Below are positions 1 through 8,939 of a DNA stretch of 64,000 nucleotides, one piece after another. How positions within the stretch are numbered: the first letter of the stretch is position 1; the number at the start of each line of letters is the position of its first letter. Below the pieces are notes generated by a model. That model was not told the origin of the DNA. It made no database searches and saw only the letters and a program-made list of their open reading frames with translations. The stretch is from Lutispora saccharofermentans (GTDB lineage Bacteria; Bacillota; Clostridia; Lutisporales; Lutisporaceae), in assembly GCF_024363565.1 (NCBI RefSeq), contig NZ_JAJEKE010000001.1, forward strand, positions 372,001-436,000. Reading direction: 5' to 3'. The position numbers and the translations under genes were made by a program.

Positions 1-461
1 GCGCAGATTACAATCCCGCCGGCAGCGCCGCACAAAAGCCATTCGGGAAGCTCCGGCGGAATAGGAGAGATAAGCCCGCAAAGCTTACCGGAAATCACAA
101 ACAGTACGCCAATCCAAATCTGTGTCAGAAGCACCATAACGGAAGCCATAATAAGCTTCGAAAAATAGAAATACGAAACCGGTACGGGCGCCGTCATAAC
201 AACGTTCCAGTTGTGGTTCATATGTTCCAGTCGGCACATATAGGAACAGTAAACACCTATAATAGCCGGTAGAAAAAAATAACAGGTGAAGATGGTGTGC
301 TGTGTCCACAGGCTGTACCATTCATCTTGGAGGATACCGGCATTCTGCAGATAATTAAAGGTACCCATAACGGCGGGCAAAATGGGAAGAATTAAAAAAG
401 CAAGCCAGACCGGGCTGTGGTGAAGCTTCATTTTTTCGGCCTGAAGCGTTCTGAAAAACAT
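1..461 (-). CDS. ABC transporter permease, lantibiotic-immunity type (LanG-like), 3' end outside window
   Basis: Third gene of a leftward exporter operon; the frame runs off the left edge, so the C-terminus is missing. The visible ~153 residues start MFFRTLQAEKMKLHHSPVW and hold hydrophobic segments typical of ABC-2 permeases of the MutG/EpiG kind. The gene starts 3 nt after the stop of the preceding permease gene, so the two are probably translationally coupled. Inferred role: one half of a membrane channel which, with the upstream ATPase, expels a membrane-active peptide (lantibiotic or bacitracin type). Family placement rests on order (ATPase, permease, permease, with a divergent two-component system) and on sequence style. 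Confidence 0.75.
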   Translation of the reverse strand, partial: MFFRTLQAEKMKLHHSPVWLAFLILPILPAVMGTFNYLQNAGILQDEWYSLWTQHTIFTCYFFLPAIIGVYCSYMCRLEHMNHNWNVVMTAPVPVSYFYFSKLIMASVMVLLTQIWIGVLFVISGKLCGLISPIPPELPEWLLCGAAGGIVIC

Positions 462-464
462 ATT

Positions 465-1217
465 TCACATCTCCTTTCGAATAAAAAGTGTGCGGCCAAT
501 GATATAGATTATAAAGAACATAACGGATAGGGTAATAAAACCGGTCCAGTCAACCGGCACATAGTAAAAATCCGTGATGCGTGTCGTCCTGTCCCAGTCC
601 ATGCCTACAAACATCAGCACGCCGTAATATCCCCAAAGTAGAAGCCTTTCAAGGCTTTGCGGAAAATACATAATAAAGAGTCCGGCAAAGCTCCCGATAA
701 TGCCAACTGTAAGAGGAACCATCTGGTTCTTAAACAGAAGCGACAGAACCTGCTGCAGCAAAAGAATGGTCAGATTTACGACTGTTGTAAAGAGCAGGTA
801 ATATAATAATTTATCGGACGGCGGGTTTCCATCAAATCCGGTTGCATAGCCCACAGCAACAATGACAACAAGCTGTAAAATAACCGCAGCAAGCATATAC
901 AAAGCACCGCAAAAAAATTTTGCGGCAAACAAACGCTGGGCGGGCATCACGGTATTTATAATCTTAAACATCTGCCCCTTATGCTCAATATCGCAGAGAC
1001 GCGATGCCACCACTGCCGCAATGATCGGCATCATAATGGAATTAAGCAGTGGAAACTGGTATAGAAAATACATCCAACCCTGGGAAAGGTCATGCGCGTC
1101 CATTCTTTGAACACCCCATAAAGACCACAGTATCTGCACGAAAACCAGGGCGGCAACAATTGCCCATACCCTTCTGCGGCGGATTTTCCGGAATTCCATA
1201 GCAATCGCCTTTATCAT
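465..1217 (-). CDS. ABC transporter permease, lantibiotic-immunity type (LanE/MutE-like)
   Basis: Protein of 250 aa, the usual length for this family. It begins with a short basic cytoplasmic stretch (FRKIRRRRVW) and has about six hydrophobic segments, the pattern of the SpaE/MutE/EpiE immunity permeases. The start ATG overlaps the last codons of the ATPase gene (stop at 1214), indicating coupled translation. It should pair with the next permease and the ATPase to move peptide antibiotics off or out of the membrane. Substrate is not readable from the sequence; no lantibiotic biosynthesis genes are in the window, so self-immunity and resistance cannot be told apart. Confidence 0.82.
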   Translation of the reverse strand: MIKAIAMEFRKIRRRRVWAIVAALVFVQILWSLWGVQRMDAHDLSQGWMYFLYQFPLLNSIMMPIIAAVVASRLCDIEHKGQMFKIINTVMPAQRLFAAKFFCGALYMLAAVILQLVVIVAVGYATGFDGNPPSDKLLYYLLFTTVVNLTILLLQQVLSLLFKNQMVPLTVGIIGSFAGLFIMYFPQSLERLLLWGYYGVLMFVGMDWDRTTRITDFYYVPVDWTGFITLSVMFFIIYIIGRTLFIRKEM

Positions 1218-2128
1218 AAGCTCACCCCCGTTCCGGTCAGCTCAAGGAAGATATCCTCAAGGCTCTTGTGCCGTTCCTCTATGCGCACCACACCTATGTT
1301 TCTTTCAAAAAGCCGGTAAATATAGCCGGCAAGCTCGTTATCGGGAAGCCTATGCAGCAAAAGGTAATCCTCCTGTACCCGGCAGGAAATGCCCTGCCCG
1401 CCGAGTATTCTGGCCGCCGCCTCGTTATTCAGAGTCCGGACAGCAATGCTGTGCCTGCTCCTTTCATGAAGCGTTGGCAAAGTATCTTGAAAAACAAGCC
1501 CGCCGTTGCTGATGATTCCGACATTGTCGGCTATCTGGTCAATCTCGCTTAACAGATGGCTTGACACCATCACCGTTATACCGAATTGTTTCGGCAGTGA
1601 GCAAATCAGCTCGCGCATCTCCTGGATACCCGCCGGATCAAGGCCGTTTGTCGGCTCGTCGAGAATTAAAAGCTTCGGATTGCCCAGCAGCGCACAGGCC
1701 AGCCCAAGGCGCTGCTTCATGCCCATCGAATACTGCCCTACCTTTTTCTCCTTCTGATTTTCAAGCCGGACAATTTGAAGTACCCTGTCAATATCCTTTT
1801 CCGACACACCTTTGAGCGCACAGAGAATCTGCAGATTTTCCACACCAGTCAGGTGGCCGTAATAGCTGGGCGATTCAATCAGGGATCCGACATTCTTCAG
1901 GATAGCGAGCCTGTTTTTGCTGTTAACCGGCTTGCCGAACACGGTGATGGTTCCGGCTGTGGGCCTTGCAAGGCTCAATATCATTTTCATTGTGGTAGTC
2001 TTGCCCGCGCCGTTGGGCCCGAGAAAGCCGTAGACAACACCTTCCGGCACCTTAAGATCCAGATCCTTCACTCGTAAAACCTTCCCGTACTGCTTGCATA
2101 GACCGGTTGTTGTGATAATATCAGACAT
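1214..2128 (-). CDS. ABC transporter ATP-binding protein, BcrA/LanF-type
   Basis: Protein of 304 aa with a complete nucleotide-binding domain: Walker A GPNGAGKTT near residue 38, Q-loop region, signature SMGMKQRLGLA near 133, Walker B LLILDEPTNGLDP near 153, and switch His in VSSHLLSEID. The ~80-residue C-terminal extension is typical of the bacitracin/lantibiotic resistance exporters (BcrA, SpaF, NisF). A G-rich ribosome site (AGGGGGG) lies about 8 nt before the ATG. First gene of the operon, divergent from the response regulator gene, so it is probably the target of that two-component system. Confidence 0.88.
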   Translation of the reverse strand: MSDIITTTGLCKQYGKVLRVKDLDLKVPEGVVYGFLGPNGAGKTTTMKMILSLARPTAGTITVFGKPVNSKNRLAILKNVGSLIESPSYYGHLTGVENLQILCALKGVSEKDIDRVLQIVRLENQKEKKVGQYSMGMKQRLGLACALLGNPKLLILDEPTNGLDPAGIQEMRELICSLPKQFGITVMVSSHLLSEIDQIADNVGIISNGGLVFQDTLPTLHERSRHSIAVRTLNNEAAARILGGQGISCRVQEDYLLLHRLPDNELAGYIYRLFERNIGVVRIEERHKSLEDIFLELTGTGVSL

Positions 2129-2192
2129 TCTGATGCCCCCCTTTATGTTAGACTGGAAATATCATAACAGAGCCTCCTTACATGAGCCTGTA

Positions 2193-2257
2193 CTTAACCT
2201 TACATTTACCTTAAACTTGAGGGAAAGCATTCAACTTGTCCCATATTTGCGCTATAA
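2193..2257 (+). promoter_or_regulatory. Promoter of the response regulator gene with an upstream TTA-rich repeat (possible operator)
   Basis: A perfect -10 TATAAT (2252-2257) is preceded at 17 nt by TTCAAC (2230-2235), a weak -35. Just upstream, 2193-2216 holds repeated CTTAA/CTTAC/TTTACC units. Repeats of this kind next to OmpR-type regulators often bind the regulator; here that is inferred. The site sits between the two divergent units and could serve both. Confidence 0.45.
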
Positions 2258-2274
2258 TGATCGTGGTGATAACA

Positions 2275-2994
2275 ATGAACGATATTTTTGACTGCAAACT
2301 GCTGATGGTGGATGACGAGCCGGAGCTGCGCAGGATGGTAAGTGAAATACTGAGGCGGGAAGGCTTTATGAAAGTTATTTCCGCCGCAGGCTGCAAAGAG
2401 GCACGGCAGCTCTTTGCGTCGGAGAAGCCGGATGGCGTGATTCTGGATGTCTCCCTGCCGGACGGGGACGGTTTTTCACTGATGCGCGAATTCCGCACCA
2501 TGTCAGCTGTTCCGGTATTGTTTCTTTCCGCACGCGACGAGGATGAAAACCGCCTGCTCGGCCTGGGACTTGGCGCGGACGATTATATTACAAAACCGTT
2601 TTTACCCCGCGAACTGACTCTGAGACTCCGCGCGGTACTGAGCCGCGCCTATTTCCCGGTCATTCTCAGGCGAACGGAAAAGCCGGTCTTCCACCTAGGT
2701 GAAACGGAAATAGATTTAAACAGCGGAATGGTATCAGCAAAAGCTGGCCTGTTTACACTTACCGCGAAGGAATTTACTTTGCTTGAGAAGCTATATGAGA
2801 ACCGGGGAAAAATTGTAACCGGTGACAGCTTATGCCGCGCAGCGTGGGGAGATGACCTCTATGGTTATGAAAATACATTGATGGTGCATATCCGCCGCCT
2901 GCGGGAGAAAATCGAACCTGAGCCCTCGGCTCCGCATTATCTAATCACTGTGCGCGGCCTCGGCTATAAGCTGACGGGGGTAGAAGACAAATGA
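2275..2994 (+). CDS. Response regulator transcription factor, OmpR/PhoB family
   Basis: Receiver domain (residues ~5-118) with acidic pocket MVDDEPE, phospho-acceptor Asp in GVILDVSLPDGDG, the Ser/Ala switch in LFLSARD and the Lys in DDYITKPF. The C-terminal winged helix ends with VRGLGYKL, the OmpR-family hallmark. I take ATG at 2275 (239 aa, MNDIFDCKLLMVDDEP); the longer frame from TTG 2236 would put the start upstream of the likely transcription start. It overlaps the kinase gene by 4 bp. Expected to be phosphorylated by that kinase and to activate the divergent exporter operon. Confidence 0.88.
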   Translation: MNDIFDCKLLMVDDEPELRRMVSEILRREGFMKVISAAGCKEARQLFASEKPDGVILDVSLPDGDGFSLMREFRTMSAVPVLFLSARDEDENRLLGLGLGADDYITKPFLPRELTLRLRAVLSRAYFPVILRRTEKPVFHLGETEIDLNSGMVSAKAGLFTLTAKEFTLLEKLYENRGKIVTGDSLCRAAWGDDLYGYENTLMVHIRRLREKIEPEPSAPHYLITVRGLGYKLTGVEDK

Positions 2995-4361
2995 AAAGCA
3001 TGATGAAAATCCTGACCCGCTATGTCCTTTCCGCAACCGGGGTCACACTTATTTTGCTTGTCATCAATTTTGCTGCGCTGGCAGCATGGACGGTTCAGGC
3101 GGGTAAAATAGCACAGAAGGACTACAGCGTTTCACAGCTTGCTGATAGCCTGACCAAGTCTGACAGCGTTTACACACTTTCCGAATCCCTAAAAAATAAG
3201 ATTAAAAAGCAAAATCAATGGGCGATGCTGCTAAGCGATGACGGCAATGTGAGCTGGAGCGAGAATCTGCCAAGCGATGTACCGCTGAAGTACTCTGTTT
3301 CGGATGTGGCCGGTTTTACCCGCTGGTATCTGAATGGCTATCCGGTCTATGTATGGCGGCATCCGGACGGTCTTTTTGTACTTGGCAACAAAAAGGGCAG
3401 TGTATGGAAGCATGATATTGAAATGCCGCAAAAGGTAATGGATAATACACTCGTGTGGGTTCCCGCCGTTCTGATATTAAACGGCGCTGCAGCAATACTG
3501 CTTGCGCTGCTTTTCGGCATGCGATTGTTTCGCTCTTTGAAGCCTCTGGCAAGGGGTATTGAGGACATGGCCGAAAAGCGTACTGTGGAACTCTCCACCA
3601 ATGGCCTTCTTGGAGACCTTGCAGCCGGGATCAATAAAACTTCCGCTCAGCTGGCAAAACAGGAAGCCGCTCTGAATAAGCGGGACAACGCACGCACAAC
3701 ATGGATTGCCGGTGTGTCCCACGATATCCGTACCCCGCTTTCTCTAATTATGGGTTATGCAAGCCAGCTTGAGAACGACCCCGAGCTGCCACAGTCCAAA
3801 CGGGAGCAGGCCGGTATCATCCGCAGGCAGAGCCAACGTATCAAAACGCTGATAAACGACTTAAACCTGGCTTCCAAACTTGAATACGACATGCAGCCGC
3901 TCCGGCAGGATTCCGTTGCACTGGCTCCGCTTTTGCGCATCATCGCAGCCGATTTTTTAAACAGCGGACTTTCCGGCAGTTATTCCATCAATGTGGCGAT
4001 GGACGAAAGTGTTCAAAATGTTTTAGTCACTGGCGATGAGGAACTACTAAGGCGGGCAGTCTCAAATTTGATTACCAACAGCATTCGGCACAACCCAAAG
4101 GGCTGCGATATTAAAGTCACTCCGGAAAAAGGCTTCGGCAATTGTTCTCTTTCCGTTTCCGACAACGGCGTTGGTTTCACGCATGAGATGCTTAACAATC
4201 TGAATTATCCGAAAAGCTCTGTTGAGCTGAAAAACCACGGTCTCGGCCTTACCATAGTCCGGCAGATCATCAAGGCACACGGGGGAACCACAGAATTTCG
4301 CAATCTGCCGGAAGGCGGCTGCACAATTGTGCTTTGCCTGCCTGTAAGCAATAAAGATTAA
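2991..4361 (+). CDS. Sensor histidine kinase, partner of the upstream regulator
   Basis: 456 aa. An N-terminal transmembrane segment (~10-35), an extracytoplasmic region of about 120 residues and a second transmembrane segment (~155-178) are followed by a HAMP-like linker. The DHp helix carries the phospho-acceptor His in GVSHDIRTPLS (~residue 243). The ATPase domain has N box NLITNSIRHN, G1 SDNGVGF and G2 HGLGLTIVRQII. Overlaps the response regulator gene by 4 bp. Its extracytoplasmic domain is larger than in BceS-type sensors, which fits a LanK/SpaK-type kinase that senses ligand itself. Ligand unknown. Confidence 0.86.
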   Translation: MKSMMKILTRYVLSATGVTLILLVINFAALAAWTVQAGKIAQKDYSVSQLADSLTKSDSVYTLSESLKNKIKKQNQWAMLLSDDGNVSWSENLPSDVPLKYSVSDVAGFTRWYLNGYPVYVWRHPDGLFVLGNKKGSVWKHDIEMPQKVMDNTLVWVPAVLILNGAAAILLALLFGMRLFRSLKPLARGIEDMAEKRTVELSTNGLLGDLAAGINKTSAQLAKQEAALNKRDNARTTWIAGVSHDIRTPLSLIMGYASQLENDPELPQSKREQAGIIRRQSQRIKTLINDLNLASKLEYDMQPLRQDSVALAPLLRIIAADFLNSGLSGSYSINVAMDESVQNVLVTGDEELLRRAVSNLITNSIRHNPKGCDIKVTPEKGFGNCSLSVSDNGVGFTHEMLNNLNYPKSSVELKNHGLGLTIVRQIIKAHGGTTEFRNLPEGGCTIVLCLPVSNKD

Positions 4362-4397
4362 TTACATCATAAGCGAGGCTTTTGGCAATTGCCGGCA

Positions 4398-4616
4398 CTA
4401 TTTATAACTCAAATGCAATATATCCCTGAGTAAATAGGCTAAACCTCTGGATATAGTCGGAAGCTTGACACCCAGCGTTTGGAGCAGGCTCAATATAAAG
4501 CCGGACAATAGCAAAACTGAAAAAGCCGCAAGCTCACGCCAGTATTTTTGCCTGATAAGATTGGGGACATCAAACAATATTGCTCCTATAAAAGCCGCTA
4601 TCAGCAGAAATATCAT
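4398..4616 (-). CDS. Small two-helix membrane protein at the end of the germination operon
   Basis: 72 aa with two hydrophobic segments (about 2-20 and 31-50) separated by a short basic loop (NLIRQKYWRE). Its ATG lies inside the last codons of the gerB-type gene (ATGA overlap), so it is translationally coupled to the permease subunit. I recognise no named family. A small hydrophobic protein coupled to the GerB permease could be an accessory subunit of the germinant receptor; that is inference from context only. Confidence 0.6.
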   Translation of the reverse strand: MIFLLIAAFIGAILFDVPNLIRQKYWRELAAFSVLLLSGFILSLLQTLGVKLPTISRGLAYLLRDILHLSYK

Positions 4617-5725
4617 CTCATATCTTCTCCTTGCTTTTGGGGTAGTTTACGCATTTTAGCTATAATTAATGAAAGCACCGGAATTATAAGTTGAAAAGGA
4701 ATTGCATATATAATCCAGATATTTGGTGCGATATCGACCTGGTCTATTGCCGAGCTGAAAAATTGCATTGCAACACTGATTGCAAGGATCCCAACAGGAA
4801 CCACAATCGGGACATACGATTTTAAACCCAGTGTTTGAGCGATACCCAGGACAATTGAATAATAGTAAACTGAGACTTTCATAAAAACCGTAAGCAGCAC
4901 TCCAATTGCAATAACTATATCCAGCCTGGTTAAAACATTTGCTATATCTATCTGGCGGACTGCTCCAAAAGGAGGAGAGGTTGCTATATATGCCAGCGGC
5001 CCAAGCACGGTTATGTCACGGATTACGGTTATTAATAACTGGGTTGAGCCGAGAGTTAATCCTAATAATACAGATCTCTTTACCTGCTTTATATTGTTTG
5101 TATATGGAATTATCATCAGAAATACCACAACCTCGCAAAGCGGAATAGCCGCTATAACATGGGTACCCTGTAATAAATCCATAAAGGGGGTTTCAAAAAC
5201 AGGCAGCAGATTTGCAAATTTCATATCTTTAATCAGCAAGACAGTTACGGCTACAACTAATGCTGCCGTAATAATAACAAATAAAAAACTGCACCTGGCA
5301 ATCACTTCTATGCCGTTCCGAACTGCCCAGGCACATACAAAAACAAACATTATAAGAATCGGAACCATAGGAGTTTCAGGCATTAAATAATTAAGCCAGA
5401 AATTTCCGAAAAAGTACAGGTTTTGGACCATTATAAAGAAAAAGAATAAAATATAAGCCGCAGAAAACACCTTGCCCAAATATGGGCCATAAATGCAATC
5501 AAATATCTCCAATAAATTTTTATCAGAGAATTTTTGCGCCAGTGCGATATAAAACAATATAATAATAAAACCTATGATATAGCCGGTTATTATGCAAATC
5601 CATGTATCCCGTTTGCTAATATTATATATAAAAGCTATCGCCAAATTAGCGCCCTGTATAAAACACAATACTGTCAACATTAATTGCGAACTTGATATTA
5701 TGCCTTTTTCTATCTTCATAAGCAA
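4613..5725 (-). CDS. Spore germination receptor B subunit (GerAB/GerKB-type permease)
   Basis: 370 aa, about ten transmembrane helices, of the GerAB endospore permease family (APC-like fold). Conserved opening IEKGIISSSQLMLTVLCF and helix-rich body match the family. Start is either TTG at 5725 (GGAG 5 nt upstream) or ATG at 5719 (11 nt); the reading is otherwise the same. It lies 8 nt after the C-subunit gene. In the spore inner membrane B subunits are thought to bind the small-molecule germinant (amino acid or similar); specificity is not predictable here. Confidence 0.85.
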   Translation of the reverse strand: MLMKIEKGIISSSQLMLTVLCFIQGANLAIAFIYNISKRDTWICIITGYIIGFIIILFYIALAQKFSDKNLLEIFDCIYGPYLGKVFSAAYILFFFFIMVQNLYFFGNFWLNYLMPETPMVPILIMFVFVCAWAVRNGIEVIARCSFLFVIITAALVVAVTVLLIKDMKFANLLPVFETPFMDLLQGTHVIAAIPLCEVVVFLMIIPYTNNIKQVKRSVLLGLTLGSTQLLITVIRDITVLGPLAYIATSPPFGAVRQIDIANVLTRLDIVIAIGVLLTVFMKVSVYYYSIVLGIAQTLGLKSYVPIVVPVGILAISVAMQFFSSAIDQVDIAPNIWIIYAIPFQLIIPVLSLIIAKMRKLPQKQGEDMR

Positions 5726-5733
5726 AACAGCTC

Positions 5734-6906
5734 CTATTCAGGTACAGCTGGCCTGTTTATTCTGCCGGTGAGATTCAGGTTTGATTGCACATTCACTTCC
5801 ACTTCTAAATCAGGAAAGAGTTCATCCCATCTGCTTTCCATGTTTTTCCATTGGTTGGGGTATTTTTGGTGAATTGACTCACCAAATCCAAAAATATCTG
5901 TATTCAGCTCTTTAGCCTTTTTTAATGCTGACATCACTTCATTCTTTATAGCAGCATCTTGTTCCTTATTCAGCAATTCAAACATCGGTGGCGTCGCCAA
6001 ATTGGTTTTACAGGATTGTTCGCCTAAGTTGCCTTCTTCCTTAATATCCACTTTAATTTTTATTTTGTTTCCCTCAATTTGAGGAGTGATTTTACTGCTT
6101 GCACGTATTATTTCAAGGCTCACTTTACCATCCCCATTTGGGCAATCAACCACAATTATACCGCTCTTTATCTTATTTATTACCCATAAAAGCCCGCGTG
6201 TTTCTGTTTTGTCCAGCTCACCTGCCAGCTTATCAGTTTTGAATACAGCTGTGCCGGATACACTGATTGCTTTTTTCCCCCGGTCATCTACGATTTCCGC
6301 AAACGGAGCTATGGGAGCAGTTGTTTTGCTTATCATCCTGGTAGCAAAATCTTTAAACTTCACAACAGCTGTTTGTGACGTCGCAGCCTGGGCCTCAAGC
6401 AATTTAGAAATATTATTAGCCGGAATCCTTTCCAATTCTGACTTGATATCTAATATTTCATCTGGTTTGTTCTTTGAAACTAAAATGTAAAAACCGATAC
6501 GTACCTCCGGGTCGCGTATAAAAAAGTCAATGTATTTTTGCACACCTTCTTCTGCTATGCTTCGGCTGATTATCACAATATAATTATGAGGAAAGAATAG
6601 CTTACGGCTGGATTCGTGGGTAGCTCCTCTTAGTGTGTCAAATACAGTAATTCCGGAATTTTTAATATTCCAGTACGCTTTTTCATCACTTTCGCTCTGG
6701 CCCGCGTTTTTTGCGGTCTTAATTTTCCCGGGCTTGGCAATTTGAGTTGTAATCTGCACTTCATCTTTATTATTCTCTTTATCAATACCTATACCCATAA
6801 CAATTCCCAGTTCATCCAGCTCCCGACGGTTCCAGCAGCCCGTCAAGCTTAAAACCAGTATAAAACATATGAGTTTTTTTAATAATGCATACACATGTTT
6901 ACCCAT
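5734..6906 (-). CDS. Spore germination receptor C subunit, Ger(x)C lipoprotein
   Basis: 390 aa with a basic N-terminus, hydrophobic signal and lipobox LTGC (Cys about residue 24), followed by the family-defining WNRRELDELGIVMGIGIDKE. The rest is hydrophilic, as expected for the outer-face lipoprotein of a germinant receptor. The A-C-B gene order seen here is the one common in clostridial ger operons. The gene begins 38 nt after the A-subunit stop. Confidence 0.88.
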   Translation of the reverse strand: MGKHVYALLKKLICFILVLSLTGCWNRRELDELGIVMGIGIDKENNKDEVQITTQIAKPGKIKTAKNAGQSESDEKAYWNIKNSGITVFDTLRGATHESSRKLFFPHNYIVIISRSIAEEGVQKYIDFFIRDPEVRIGFYILVSKNKPDEILDIKSELERIPANNISKLLEAQAATSQTAVVKFKDFATRMISKTTAPIAPFAEIVDDRGKKAISVSGTAVFKTDKLAGELDKTETRGLLWVINKIKSGIIVVDCPNGDGKVSLEIIRASSKITPQIEGNKIKIKVDIKEEGNLGEQSCKTNLATPPMFELLNKEQDAAIKNEVMSALKKAKELNTDIFGFGESIHQKYPNQWKNMESRWDELFPDLEVEVNVQSNLNLTGRINRPAVPE

Positions 6907-6944
6907 ATGATTCCTCCATCAAGTCAGCACATCCGAACTTAACT

Positions 6945-8543
6945 CTATTTTTTCCCTTCATCTTCAATGTCCGGGTACAGCCTGAACTCCAGCCGCTCAG
7001 GGTCCTGCCAGTTTATGGACCTGGGCTTGGTAAATTTTCCCCATATCGGCGCTCTTATTAAAGTATCTTTTAAGTCCCGCACAACGAGGGGAGCAATAGG
7101 CGCTAAATATGGTACTCCAAAAGACCTCAAAGATGCCAGATGGACATAAACTCCCAATAAGCCGATACCGATCCCGAACCCTCCCATGGCACCTGCAAGT
7201 ATAAGAAGAATAAAACGCAGTATAACACCGGAATCTGTCTGGGCCGGTATGACAAAGCTTGACACTGCGGTTATTGCTACCACAATAACCATAGGCGCCC
7301 CAATAATGCCTGCCGATACTGCCGATTCTCCGATCACCAGGGCGCCTACAATGCTTATTGCCTGGCCTACCGGGCGCGGGAGCCTAACACCGGCTTCTCT
7401 TAGTATTTCAAATGTCACAATCATTATACCCGCTTCTATAACTGCCGGAAACGGCACACCCTCATGAGCCGCTGCCATGGTTAAGAGCAAAGGAGTCGGA
7501 ATCAGCTCCTGATGGAAAGTTGTCAAAGCAACATATATTGCCGGAGCTAATATACTTATTAAATAGGATAAAAACCTGAGCATCCTGATAAGGCTTGCTA
7601 AATAGGGCCGTGAATAGTAATCCTCCGCACTTTGGAAATTTTCTATAAAAACCATTGGAACAGTAAGCACAAACGGAGTACCATCAACCATTATAGCTGC
7701 CCTTCCTTCCAAAATTTTTGCTGCGACAATATCGGGCTTTTCACTGTTGGCAATAGTAGGGAAAATTGAAAAAGGGGCATCTTCGATAAACTGTTCAATA
7801 TACCCTGATTCCAAAATCGAGTCCGTATTAATCCTTTTTAAACGGCGTATGATTTCTTCTATAAGGCGGGCATTAGCCGTACCTTTTAAATATGCTATGC
7901 ACACGTTAGTTTTTGTGTTTTTTCCGATTACTATGGTTTTTAGAGCCAGGTTAGGATTTTTAATTTTACGGCGCAATAATGCTGTGTTGGTACGCAGGGT
8001 CTCAGAAAAGCCTTCACGAGGGCCACGGACAACGGCTTCTGTTTTGGGTTCCTCTACACCCCGGGACTTCCAGCCACTTGAATTAACTATCAGTACCTCC
8101 CTTGAACCGTCTACAATAAGAATCGTATAACCCGATAAGCAGCTTTCAACAGCTTTATCAACAATAGAAACCCGTTCGACATCCCCGGCGGCAACCATGC
8201 ATTTTCGTATGGAGTCAATATTATCAATATCCGGTATCTCTTCAGAGCCGGCAAAACGGCTGCCATACATTAACGGCATTATTATGTTTTCATTAATTAT
8301 AGTCTTATTTGTCAAGCCTTCTATGAAGACAACAGCGCCATTCTTTTTCATACTGTTTCCAAAGGCAAATTCACGTATAACAATATCATCGCTTTGCCCT
8401 AAAATATTCTTCAGAATATCAATGTTTTCCTTGAGGTTTAAAGAAAAAACTGCCTTAGCATCTTCCTCATCATTGCTGTCATCATATAAGCTATTACTCA
8501 TTATGTTCCAAAACCGGAACTTTTTTTGTATGAATTTAAGCAT
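6945..8543 (-). CDS. Spore germination receptor A subunit (GerAA-type)
   Basis: 532 aa from the ATG at 8543, which has a well placed GGAG (about 7 nt upstream); an upstream ATG at 8567 lacks this. The N-terminal soluble domain (~to residue 290) is followed by the conserved RPYLASLIRMLRFLSYLISI and several transmembrane helices, with EGVPFPAVIEAGIMIVTFEILREAGVRLPRPVGQAISIVGAL typical of GerA spread over the membrane part. First gene of the ger operon. Forms the germinant receptor with the B and C subunits in the spore inner membrane. Confidence 0.88.
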   Translation of the reverse strand: MLKFIQKKFRFWNIMSNSLYDDSNDEEDAKAVFSLNLKENIDILKNILGQSDDIVIREFAFGNSMKKNGAVVFIEGLTNKTIINENIIMPLMYGSRFAGSEEIPDIDNIDSIRKCMVAAGDVERVSIVDKAVESCLSGYTILIVDGSREVLIVNSSGWKSRGVEEPKTEAVVRGPREGFSETLRTNTALLRRKIKNPNLALKTIVIGKNTKTNVCIAYLKGTANARLIEEIIRRLKRINTDSILESGYIEQFIEDAPFSIFPTIANSEKPDIVAAKILEGRAAIMVDGTPFVLTVPMVFIENFQSAEDYYSRPYLASLIRMLRFLSYLISILAPAIYVALTTFHQELIPTPLLLTMAAAHEGVPFPAVIEAGIMIVTFEILREAGVRLPRPVGQAISIVGALVIGESAVSAGIIGAPMVIVVAITAVSSFVIPAQTDSGVILRFILLILAGAMGGFGIGIGLLGVYVHLASLRSFGVPYLAPIAPLVVRDLKDTLIRAPIWGKFTKPRSINWQDPERLEFRLYPDIEDEGKK

Positions 8544-8585
8544 AATTATCTCCTGCTTATAAATCATTTCCCATATATTTTTACC

Positions 8586-8939
8586 TTAATTAAAGATATT
8601 ATGTATATTGATATCCCTTATATAGCAACGTGTTTCTCCATGAAAAAGGGGGACAGTTCTTACCGATATGTGGGAACCTTTTTTATGGCCATCAAAGAGC
8701 CATCTGTTCGTAGGCTTTATTACTTTGGGCGAGCCGAACCGCTCTCCTTCAATGGTGCCCTCTTTCCATTTACCATAGACTTCCCCATAATACGTTCCTG
8801 GAGTCATGTTTTGCTCAACGCTGGCAATTTTATCTGTGAGCTTTTTACCGCTTTCCGCCAGTGCTTTTTTTGCTGCCTCTATTATAGCTTTACTTGTATG
8901 GGTAGCACCAGACACCACATCCACATCTGCCGAGTTCAC
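8586..8939 (-). pseudogene. Fragment of an FMN-binding / fumarate-reductase-type flavoprotein
   Basis: The frame contains DVDVVSGATHTSKAIIEAAKKAL, split here by description: the SGATxTS motif is the FMN attachment signature of FMN_bind domains, followed by MTPGTYYGEVYGKWKEGTIE, the usual start of the next repeat in NADH/fumarate reductase flavoproteins. The open frame begins directly after in-frame stops and loses similarity after about 90 residues, so both ends are missing. It is a remnant with no plausible function. Confidence 0.6.
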
